Origin: Pseudovirgaria hyperparasitica
Lineage: Eukaryota > Ascomycota > Dothideomycetes > Acrospermales > Acrospermaceae
Direction of reading: 5' to 3'
Length of the DNA stretch: 64,000 nt
NCBI RefSeq assembly: GCF_010093815.1
Contig: NW_022985549.1
Location: forward strand, 1,447,446 to 1,511,445
Of the stretch, positions 55,064-64,000 are shown in pieces. The notes beneath the pieces are model-generated. The model did no database searches. It saw nothing but the letters and a program-made list of their open reading frames with translations, and had not been told where the DNA came from. Numbering within the stretch: position 1 is the first letter of the stretch; every line of letters begins with the position of its first letter. A program made the position numbers and the translations under genes.

Positions 55064-56259
55064 GATGTCAACCGTTTCTCCTCAATTCGGACTGGATCTA
55101 GCAATGACAGAGGAGAAAGAACATCATCACACGGGGCAAAAGTCTCTTTTATAGTCTCTCTACCATCCGCTGCAGCTCGTGCTCATCATACCGTGAGGGC
55201 GTTCCACTCAAGCACGACAGACTAGGCTTGTATGACCTACCCGGGCCCACGCCATGCGGGATAGATGAATCAAGCAGGTGCCTACGCCGTCACCAAGTAA
55301 CACCCAACGGCTGTTTATCATATCGTCATTATCGATCCACCACCCAAACAGGACTCAACGTAAAGAGTTTATCAAAGGACCGCGGTGAGGCAAATGGCTC
55401 CATCCAACGCCTGTAGCCAATCAGCACTCTGCATCCATCTCGCGCGGACCCTGGCAGCCAAACAAACCCTAGCGTAATCTCAGGTGGGGCAGATGTGGCG
55501 CCCGCCATCTCGCATCGAGAAGGTGCGTCAACGCAAAAGGGAAGGGATTACCCCAGCCAGAGTGTTCAGGATAGGGCAGGTACGGCCAAACATGTAAGGA
55601 TTATCTCATCGGCGTCAGCACAGCGCGGGGTTTTGGAATCCCATCATTGCCGGTTAGTGACCTCCGCCGCCGCCCTTCCGTCTGGTTAATTACAAGTACT
55701 AGCTGCTCCTTGGCTTCTGCTTGAGCCTTGTAGTGGTGACCTCGGGACGTTGAGGCTTGAGGCTTGGGAATGCTTGAGAAAGGCTTGACCTCGACCTTGG
55801 CCGTCGCATCTCTAAGACGAGGGTATACTGCTAAGTCCCTCATCGCAGAAAAGGTACAGTCCTTCCTTTACTTGATCCACTTTACTATTATGATGAATTT
55901 TCCAAAGAGAAATTATCGCAGCTTATGACACTCTTCAACGGGTGCTTGATTAGCAATTCTAAATACGCAACCTCTGATCTGCTTCGTTCATCTATACTGG
56001 CATTCGAAATTCTCTAGCGCTCTTCGCTGACACCAACAACAGGCGTGGAGACATCTAGCTGAGCTGGCTGAATGCCACCTCATTATGCCGCCGTTTGTAC
56101 GTACGGTTACCTTGGCACACGCAGGAATGCCACTGCACGCTTCGGCATACGTACAAAACGCATTGGATACATCAAAGCATACATACATACACACATACAC
56201 CCTCCTCCTCCCATTCCCCACCTTACAATCAGCACCGTAGAAGCACTCAGTCAGTCTAG

Positions 56260-56304
56260 TCAATCAATCAATCAATCAACCAACTAACCAATCAACCAAC
56301 CAAC
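56260..56304. repeat. CAAT/CAAC tetranucleotide repeat
   Basis: Tandem CAAT units grade into CAAC units in intergenic DNA. Confidence 0.85.
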
Positions 56305-56463
56305 ATCCCCAGACACTGGCTGACCCACGGATAATCCTATGGATTGTGATGTATCGGAAAACGGAAATCCCAAGCGCGCGCGCGTATCATGCTGTGAACC
56401 GCGCGCTCGGGGCGGGCGGGGCGAGGGGAGGGATGTGTCTGGTATGTAGTCTAAAGGAAGGAA

Positions 56464-56487
56464 GGTAGGTAGGTAGGTAGGTAGGTA
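56464..56487. repeat. GGTA tetranucleotide repeat
   Basis: Six GGTA units in intergenic DNA; reverse complement of the motif at 45581-45606. Confidence 0.85.
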
Positions 56488-57140
56488 CTTGGTTACTACT
56501 GTACGGAGTAGGCAGGCGCATCGCATGGACCTTTTTTTGGGGGGTAATGGGATGAGGTGTATCTGGGTATAGTGGGTATGTATTAGTAGGCTTGGACTTG
56601 CACTTGGACGAAGGATGGGGGATGGAGGAGGATGGAGGGTGGAGGATGAAGCATGGAAGCCAGCTGCAGGTATACGTGCTAGAATTTGAATATTCCAATG
56701 AGATACTGGATGCTCATCCACTCGCTTCATCATGACCTAATCTCTCTTACCTACCTACCTCACCCCAGGTATCAACCTGTCCACCTATCCATCCATGCCA
56801 TGAACCAATGACGTTTGATGCAATCTTATTAGTGTGGTGTCCTATTATTACCATATCCGATACACCTATGTACATTGCTGAAACGCCCTCGTCGTCGCAA
56901 GGTCCCTCCTCCGACGACGAGAGAATGCCTTTTTCTCGTCATCGTGGAGATCGTCAAGAGTGGAGATGATTACCCTGAACAACCAACGCCCATGGACCGT
57001 CCATGAAACATAGAAACTCCAGCTGAAAACGCCCCGTAAATGCCGTTGTGAACCCCGTCTATTGTACAACCAACCACTCCTTCTTCCAATGCCGAATGTC
57101 ATGTCTGAACGTCCATCTGTCCGTCCATCCGTCGTCCATC

Positions 57141-58147
57141 CTACTCAACCCCCGCCATCAACCCACACCGCATCCGCGCATTCACAACACCCCCAAGCCC
57201 AAACGCCGGCACGATCCGCGCGATCCTCGCAAGACAGCTCTTGCCCCATTCCGACGCAACCTTAGCCACGCGCTCGCGCGCCCGCACCCCGTCCCGATTA
57301 TACAGATCGAGCCCGAGCAGATGCAGCGGCGTACTGACAACCTGCACGGCAGCAGGCGCGAGGAACTGCGCCGCCGTAGCACTGCTAACGTGTCTTTCCA
57401 GGCCCGCGCCAAAGCGGTCGGCGAGCCTGGGCGCGAGCAACGGCGGGACGTTGAAGGAGGCAAAGACGGTGCAGGAGTCGCGCAGTGCGAACAGGAGCAT
57501 TGTGAGTGGCGGCACCGGGCGCGGGGACTTGTGTGTGGAGAAGAGCTTTGTGAACTGGGAGTCCTTGTAGAGGCAGAGCGAGAGGTTGGCCGTCGAGGTG
57601 GCGAGGAACTTGGGCAGGCCGGATGTCACCTTGTCTGCACTCTCTGAGCGCAGCGTGGACGAGGCCGTGTCTATTGCGTTGGCGGTCATGTATGTGCCCG
57701 TGTAGAGGGCGAAGATCAGGGCGAAGGGCTTCGAGATGAGGAAGCGATGGGGGCGGAGGAGGAGGTTTTTGAGCTGGGACTGGAGGCTCTGGCCGAGCGT
57801 GTTGCGCCCGGACGAGTTTTCGATTATACCACTGGAAAAATCTTGGTTAGGAGGGGGGGGTGGTTGCTGCAATTTGAAATCTAGAACTGCTGTCTCTCTG
57901 CTGCGTACCGGTCTATGATGGTGATCAATGGAGCTACGAGCGCTCCTGCTGTTGCAGCTGAAGCTAGATCGACTCCGAGTCGCAGACCCAGGTTCTTCGT
58001 ATTCCACGTCGTCACAGGCGCCATGACAGGAGAGTCAATTGACGGAGTTCTGGATATACGCGACGTCGCCCAGTCGTTTGCTTCTATCGCTGCTGTCGGA
58101 ATCGGTGAGGTTGACGTCGGGCTTCGAGTAGGCTCGCCGGTCCCCAT
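57141..58147 (-). CDS. Probable mitochondrial membrane protein, fungal-conserved type
   Basis: Two exons (58147-57909, 57831-57141) over a 77-nt intron give 309 residues. The ATG at 58147 is the first in frame. The join reads LITIIDR/GIIENSSGRNTLGQSL. Features: Ser/Thr-rich N-terminus, a hydrophobic segment LASAATAGALVAPLITII, then FALIFALYTGTYMTANAID, RPVPPLTMLLFALRDSCTVFASFNVPPLLAP, and AAQFLAPAAVQVVSTPLHLLGLDLYN. The repeated pattern of helix plus Pro-containing turn recalls a degenerate mitochondrial-carrier-like arrangement, but the PxD/ExxK/R signatures are absent. I recall such proteins as widely conserved in ascomycetes but cannot name a function. It sits 300 bp downstream of Vps36 on the same strand. 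Confidence 0.78.
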
Positions 58148-58447
58148 GTTCCCTCCTCTTGGACAAGACGACTGGGACGACAGCAAGCATATGTCCTAAT
58201 GATTAACGGTCCTTGGGGCTTCGAGGAAGTGATGCCGCCCTTGCAGATGGTGGATGAGAAGGGTCGCCCGGACTCTAAAGTTTTCATCTGCACGTCATCA
58301 CCAGAATTACTATTCTCGGAGATCGCTCGGAATTTTCTCCGGAATTGGCGCGAGGGCTTAACTTTATCCGACCATCGTTGAAAGCACAATACAGATAGTC
58401 ATATGAGTGCTTGATGTATGGCGTATACTTGTGTTTTTTATATGTGA
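58148..58447. other. Short intergenic spacer
   Basis: 300 bp between the Vps36 stop and the start of the next minus-strand gene. It holds the terminator of one gene and the promoter of the other. No gene was seen. Confidence 0.5.
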
Positions 58448-60377
58448 CTACGGCTGAGGAGGTTCCACCAGAAACCGATTCTCCCAAAACCGGAGTCCAT
58501 CAAAGTCCTGATCTCGGCATAAAGCACCGTGTTCCTCTGCCATTTCCAACTCTTCGGTTGCAACACCAACACTCCATCCAAACTCTTCCGCAGTCTCCTG
58601 GGCTGTGATTCCCCTACCGTATAGATTCCAATCCCATCCAACATCTCCCGATGGTGGTTCATGATGCCTCCTCTTCAGCCAATTCAAAAGGCTGGCAATC
58701 GTTTTCTCGTCAGTCCTGTCGCGTCCCTGAACTGCAAGTAATCCACTCTTGAATCTGCGAAGTCTTACAGGTAGCCTGAGAGTGTCCCACATCTGAGCTG
58801 CTTTTTCGAAATCCGCAGGGCTGACAAGCTCAACGCCTCCTCGAGCCCGATTAAACACGGCCCAAAGGTCGACAAGCGTCATTATCCCGCCCTCTCTACG
58901 AAGAATTCCCCGTTTGTCATCAGTCAGAAATTCAGCCATGTTTCTAGAGAGTTCGGAAATATACAACGACTCCGACTTCGAGCTCAGCTTGTCCCTAGTC
59001 GTGGCAAGGCCCAATTCAGAGAGAGACTGAGACAATGCGGCATCAACTTCGGATGAGCCATTTGTATTCATGTTGGCCTGGGACGCGAATGATTCTGCCA
59101 AAGCAATGATCTCCTTCGCTGATGTCATTAGCGCCTCCAGATCTTCAAACGCAGTCCCAATGACGACTTCGTTATTCTTCATTTGCTCAAATCCTCTTCT
59201 TTCCAGACCGGCTATGCCAAAGCCTCGAGAGCGGGCATCTTGATCAAATCTAGTCTTACTGAGCTGATCTGAACCTGAAATTCCGGGGCTAGGGCTAGGC
59301 GCTGGTATCGGAGGTGCGTTTTGCAAAAGCCATTTGCGTTGAGTCAATGCAGTCTTGAGTCGTTCATAGAAGACCTTCTCGCCCCCGGCACGGAAAGAAA
59401 ACCTGATACATGCGACGGAGTCATCTTGTGATAACGGTCCTGGTAGTGATGGGCCGGGCGATTCTGATCTCTGTGAGTGTTGCTCCAAGCCCGTACGGCT
59501 CTCCGCCTTGGATCCCAATGAGGCCCCACAGATCTCGCAAGTACTCAATGAAGGATGGTTTTGAAAGGTACAGCGTGCACACTGGATGGAATCTGTCGAC
59601 AGTAGGGCAGAAACACGCGCGCAGTCAGGTGACTCTAAAGCCGAATTTAATTCCATCTTGCTTGATATATGCTGCTTCACAGGTCTGTTGGATAGCGCAG
59701 ACAAAGCTGCCTTTGTGACGGTGATCAAGGGTGGTTTGATACCGCAAGCGAGACATGGTGGAAGAGGTGTGCGTGCATTAGCCGTGGCTGCGTCGAAATT
59801 TGACGGTACCGGGTTTGAGAAGGAGCATATAGGACAGATCCAAGTAGCGTTGATGTTTGCAGGCGCAGGTGGAGGAGCTGGGGTCAGCGGTCTTAGGGGA
59901 CTGGACTGAGAAGTCGGTGTTGTTGAAGGACTGTGCCTTGTATTATGGCTTTGGAGAGTATGAAACTGGCCGAGTCCATGCTTCGATGCCTTCGGAAACA
60001 TGCTGACTTTCGCAGACGATTTCAGAAACCCAGCCTAACCTCTATCAGAGAGACAATATCCAAAAGTCTAGTTGTATAGACGTACGTAGAAATCGGCGCG
60101 GTCAACATCCTTGAGGTTTACAGCTACGCTGTTGCGCCTCGGCTCTTCATTATCGACATAACACGCACGATGTGATGTCAAATATGCATGTCCATTCTGA
60201 TACTGGGGTATCTTGTATTTCCTGTGGCTTGTCAGACGGACTCTTGGATGCGCAGGAAGATAAAGTAGATGCGTACCCCTCATACAACCCCACTACATCT
60301 TGCACGTATAATAAGCTTTCATCCTGAAGAAGCGACGGTCGCAATGCGGTAGTCAAATCGAGATGGTAGAGGAACAT
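58448..60377 (-). CDS. VPS36: ESCRT-II subunit Vps36
   Basis: Three exons (60377-60277, 60221-60086, 60034-58448), introns of 55 and 51 nt, give 607 residues. The N-terminal GLUE domain begins LDLTTALRPSLLQDESLLYVQ and LYEGKYKIPQYQNGHAYLTSHR, with the lipid-binding turn in NSVAVNLKDVDRADFYAGFLKSS. Two NZF-type zinc fingers are inserted in it: CPICSF...CLACG and CARCTF...CEICG. Then FSFRAGGEKVFYERLKTAL completes GLUE. The C-terminal half has the two winged-helix units of the EAP30 family (RSRGFGIAGLERRGFEQMK, then LSRNMAEFLTDDKRGILRREGGIMTLVDLWAVFNRARG). Vps36 binds ubiquitin and phosphoinositide on endosomes and sorts membrane proteins to the vacuole. NZF insertion is known from yeast Vps36. 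Confidence 0.95.
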
Positions 60378-60870
60378 TCAGCATGTTATAGAGGCGCTGT
60401 GCTGTATGTTCAGAAGTTGAATATGCCACGATAACAAGCGACCTTGCGGCTGCTAGGCTGCGTGCCGACAAGACCCATCCATGTTAGTCATAGTGGCTTC
60501 TACTGGCTGAGACTTCCTAGGTACCTTTCACATGACATACTCATTCTTCACACACATTCAATACGTCACAGCGCCATGTGCCTGTACCTATTACTCAATT
60601 GATGTGAAGCCACTGTTTGGGCCTCTGGTTCATAAATGTGCTCTTTGGTGCCCAGTACCCCAACGTGGCCGGTATCTCATATATCAAGCAGCTTGAGTCA
60701 GAGGCAATCAGATTAAACAGCTATGTACTTGAGGTATCCATTATTACATACAAAATGGGCTTCATAGCATCATGGGCTCGCAATAATATAAGTTATACTT
60801 GAACAGATACGACGAAACCACCTGGCCTTGCATCTTCATTTCAGCATGAAGTACCTTCTTGTGGGCCTCT
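60378..60870. other. Intergenic spacer
   Basis: Vps36 promoter side and the 3' flank of the acyl-CoA synthetase. No gene was seen. Confidence 0.5.
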
Positions 60871-63064
60871 CTATTTGCTATATGCACGGTCTATATCCTT
60901 CTGGTACTTCGTGAAGATCTTCTTACGGTCGATCTTCTGAGCCGCAGTAGTGAATCCCTAAGTACTATTAGCATACGGTATTTACACAGCATTAGCAGTA
61001 GCTTACATTTTGTGGTGTCCACTCTTCATCGGCGAGCACAAGCCCATCGATGAGCTCAAAACCAGCGAGACGGCCTTTGCGCCCGGCCTCTTGGAACTGT
61101 TTGAGCAGAATATCTTTGAGTTTCTCATTGTGAATGAGCTCCTCGATATCGCCGCCCTTGATACCATTCTCGGTGGCAGTCTTCTGCACTACTGGCTCTG
61201 AAGGAACGACGATTGCGATTGGTTTCGATTGCTCAGGATGAGCATAGACGCAGATATTTAGCACGGCTGGATGAGTCCGGTAGATTGATTCGAGCTTCTC
61301 AAGAGCAATGTACTCGCCGTTCAGGGTCTTGACCAGGTTTTTCTTACGGTCGATGATCTTGAGATTACCCCTCTCATCGAATTCTCCGATATCACCTGTC
61401 TTGAACCAACCATCTTCTGTGAAAGATTCTTTGGTCTCATCATCCAGATCGAGATATCCAGAAGAGATCGAGTCGCCCCTAATCCAGATCTCGCCCTGTG
61501 GGCGAGGCTTATTAGTGGAGTAGTATCCAGCATCGGCAAAGTCGACCAGCTTGGTCTCGATACTAGTCGGTAACTCGCCAAGTGCATCGTCAGTCCAGGC
61601 TTGTGGATCCATCAAGGCGCCCATGGCCGATGTCTCGGTCAAGCCGTAGCCATTGATCATAGCGGTGATTGCAATAGATATGAAGCGTTGGGTGTCCTGT
61701 GCAATGGGTCCGCCGCCGTTCAAGCAAAGCCTGAGCCTTCCACCAGTAGCCTGTCGAACCTTGCTGAATACGATGCTGTCCAACAAGCCGTAGCCAGGAA
61801 TGCCGTTATTCAACATAAAGCTTTTAGCAGCATATGCACCCCAAAACATGTTGGATTTGAGCATTCCACCCTTTTGTACGTTGGCCATAATCCCCTTCTT
61901 CACAGTCTCCCAGACCGCAGGTACACCAATCAGCACCGTTGGCTTAAATTCACGAATATCTCCCTTGCAGTTGCGCATAGAGGTGTCGGACAGAGTCTTG
62001 CCGTTACCGTAGCCCATTGTGCCTCCCCAGAACAGTACAGCGTTCTCGAATACAAATTCAAAGATATGAGCTGATGGGAGATATGTTAACAAACTGTCAC
62101 CAGGACCCAAGTACTGGCCGACTACCGGGTTAACACCAGCTAGTGCTGCGACGACATTCTTGTGTTTTAGCAAGACGCCCTTTGGAGTTCCCGTTGATCC
62201 CGATGTGTACATGACGCAGGCCAAGTCCTCGGGCTTTGGCATGACTGCCTCAACTGGGTTTTCTTCACCCAGCTTCTGAAGGTCTGCGATGCTGATGATT
62301 TCAACGTCATTGTATTTCTCTTTCAGTTTGCTTATGTCGTCCTGCTTGACCTCGGTCGCATCGTCATAGATGAGGTGCTTGAGATTCTCTCCAGCTGATA
62401 GAGGATTCAAAAGCTTGACCAGTAGAGTTGAGTCCAGATACATGGCTTTGGACTGGGTCTGTTTGATCGAGTGGGTCAATCCTTCTTCTCCCAGGGTATC
62501 ATAGGCGGTAACAATGGCCATGGATTGAAACATGGCACCGTGTGCCATGGAGAGCCAGTGGGCACTGACAAATGTTAGTATTGAATATAGGCAGTAGCGT
62601 CACGCAGCTCCTAATTACCTCGTGGGGGCATAAAGATGGACTTTGTCACCGGCTGTCAACCCGAGCTTCCGAAGACCAGCGCCATATTGCAGAGCTTGCT
62701 TCTCAAACTCAGAGAAACTCTGATACTTGTAGCCACTCATCTCGAAATATGTCCACTTCTTATCGACTTCTTGTTGCTTGCCATCGACCAACTTCTTGAC
62801 CTTTTTGGTCTCATTATGCAACTTTATCAGCTTGCGAGTACCCACACATTTCGCATTGCCGTACTTTGTAGACGCATACTTGAGTATATCGGGGATAGTC
62901 TTAATCTCTTCGAGTGGCCTTGAGTGTAACTTGTCCTTGGCCTTGACGTTGCGTCGTGGTATCGTCTCGCCATCTACTTTTTCGAAGCCAGGAGCATTAA
63001 CGGTGTGCGGGCCTGGCTTCAGTGATTTTGCCTGGGGCATATATGTCTTGAGGTCCTGCGGCAT
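60871..63064 (-). CDS. FAA1: Long-chain fatty acyl-CoA synthetase
   Basis: Three exons (63064-62619, 62564-61007, 60957-60871), introns of 54 and 49 nt, give 696 residues, the usual size for fungal Faa1/Faa4. The AMP-binding signature is YTSGSTGTPKGVLLKHKN. Further motifs are FVFENAVLFWGGT, NGYGLTETSAMGALM, GWFKTGDIGEFDERGNLKIIDRKKNLVKTLNGEYIALE (the FACS-type motif) and a final exon coding GFTTAAQKIDRKKIFTKYQ. Exon 1 opens MPQDLKTYMPQAKSLKPG. The enzyme activates long-chain fatty acids with ATP and CoA for lipid synthesis, import and protein acylation. Whether it is the Faa1 or Faa4 ortholog cannot be decided from motifs. Many fungi have one gene for both. Confidence 0.95.
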
Positions 63065-64000
63065 GGTGGCTTTCTACCTCCGTCGGTCGATTGAATGGAA
63101 ATGTAGGTTGCGCGCTGAGACACATAAGTCAGCAGAATGACCAGGTGGCAGTACACGGTGACCCTCGGTTACGTAGCAGAGGTGTTCGCGGTGGCAAGTT
63201 CACGTACTGCGCTTCAAACAAGCTTCCCTGTCGACACAGACTTGATATTCGGGTGGGAGTTTAGGTGTGTAAGAACACAGCGGGTGTGCGATAGAGGGAG
63301 AAAGGGGATAATGGCTGGCTGGCTTTGTACTGACAGCGCAGTACAAGCGGTAAGGGTGTTGACGACCAGCACACGGGCGGAGAAGCTGGGCAGTGGAAAG
63401 CTACTAAGCCTACTATTAGGTCAACAGAGCTTGGGCCAGCGTCATCACACGGCCGCCTGCAGATTCCCAGGATCCTACGAATTAATAGTAGCCCTGGAGA
63501 TATTATCATACGAATCTGTACTCACTAGTAATATTGACCAATACTGAGATTGAGGCAGGCAGTCAACCAATCAAATCTCTTTCCTATGACATTTCCGGTC
63601 CAACTTCTTCCACGGGACCTGATACAACCTGATGGAATTCACGTTCTTATGCCGCTTTCATAACTGGTTCGATATCGTGCCATCCACATAAGTCCTAAAC
63701 TCATACATGTACATGAGCCAGTAGAAGGGCCTGATTCATTCCCCACTGATCGCCTGAGGCGTCTTGATGCGAAGCTGATACTTCACAAATTGAGTCAGGT
63801 ACCTTGGCCTCAACAACGATCCTGGGGGAACCTTGCACCGAACTGGCGGCGGCCTCGGCACATAATTAGTAGGTCCAGGATCAAGTTCCGAATAATGATC
63901 CACACCCACGCACACACTAAAGCAAAGCAATTAATCTACTACATATGAGCGCCCTTGCAGCAATCCAATAACTTAGCCTAGCTCGAGAACTGCTCTAGTA
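63065..64000. other. Upstream region of acyl-CoA synthetase, no gene seen
   Basis: Promoter side of the acyl-CoA synthetase. A plus-strand frame over 63137-63547 has no recognisable content. Nothing is supported up to the window end. Confidence 0.5.

Larger units (their letters stand above)
55064..57140. other. Gene-poor intergenic region
   Basis: No gene could be supported. There is a CAAT/CAAC run at 56260-56304 and a GGTA run at 56464-56487. The left end is the sedolisin promoter. Purine-rich DNA dominates 56560-56650. Confidence 0.5.

Noticed and set aside
1-64000. tRNA or rRNA genes
   Set aside because: I looked for box B-like GGTTCGA words and paired stems. The few matches (near 35175 and 63665) lack a matching box A and cloverleaf.
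5918-64000. Secondary-metabolite gene cluster
   Set aside because: No polyketide synthase, peptide synthetase, terpene cyclase or cytochrome P450 motif was found in any frame I read.

Overview
The window is nuclear DNA of a filamentous ascomycete (Pezizomycotina), most likely a Dothideomycete; that class placement is inference. The evidence is the many short GT-AG introns (about 45-100 nt, often with a CTAAC-type branch site), a HET-domain gene, AzgA- and UapA-type purine transporters, a sedolisin protease, a fungal-type Ole1 desaturase with a cytochrome b5 tail, and a Csm1/Pcs1 monopolin subunit. No rRNA, tRNA, CRISPR array or bacterial operon was seen. There is one 10-base N gap (40839-40848) inside a tandem repeat. 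I rebuilt exon structures by hand from splice sites and reading frame. Where the spliced length came out as a whole number of codons and the joined protein reads like its family, I treat the model as well supported.

Layout. 1.2-6 kb: a HET-domain protein (+) convergent with an AzgA-type purine permease (-). 8.7-10.7 kb: a Pro/Ser-rich protein with a C-terminal methyltransferase-like fold. 10.7-14.6 kb: gene-poor, simple-sequence and possibly decayed repeat DNA. 14.6-18.6 kb: mitochondrial phosphate carrier (-), a fungal transcription-factor-domain protein without a visible zinc cluster (+), and an intronless alpha-lytic/streptogrisin-type secreted protease (-). 18.6-21.5 kb: gene-poor, with many minisatellites. 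21.5-25.9 kb: a UapA/UapC-type transporter (-) and an unrecognised 348-residue protein (+). 28-34.5 kb: housekeeping block with Ole1 desaturase (+), a Rad55/Rad57-type RecA paralog (-), ATP synthase subunit K (+) and Csm1/Pcs1 (-).

36.5-43.5 kb looks accessory and surface-directed: an aspartyl-protease-like type I membrane protein without catalytic Asp motifs (-), a GT61 glycosyltransferase (+) ending at a minisatellite, and a Kelch-like membrane protein (-). 45.8-55.1 kb: a GNAT acetyltransferase (-), Ddi1 (-) whose start codon appears to be split by an intron, a polyamine-type GNAT acetyltransferase (+) with an unusually long 643-nt intron, and a sedolisin/tripeptidyl peptidase (-). 57.1-63.1 kb: three genes in tandem on the minus strand, namely a probable mitochondrial membrane protein, ESCRT-II Vps36 and a long-chain acyl-CoA synthetase.

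Logical links: two unrelated purine importers lie within 20 kb. Ole1 and the acyl-CoA synthetase act on the same fatty acyl-CoA pool. Vps36 and Ddi1 both handle ubiquitinated cargo. I see no secondary-metabolite cluster and nothing that clearly forms a new multi-gene system. The most unusual items are the split start codon of Ddi1, the catalytically empty aspartyl-protease-like receptor beside the GT61 and Kelch genes, and the actinobacterial-type protease.
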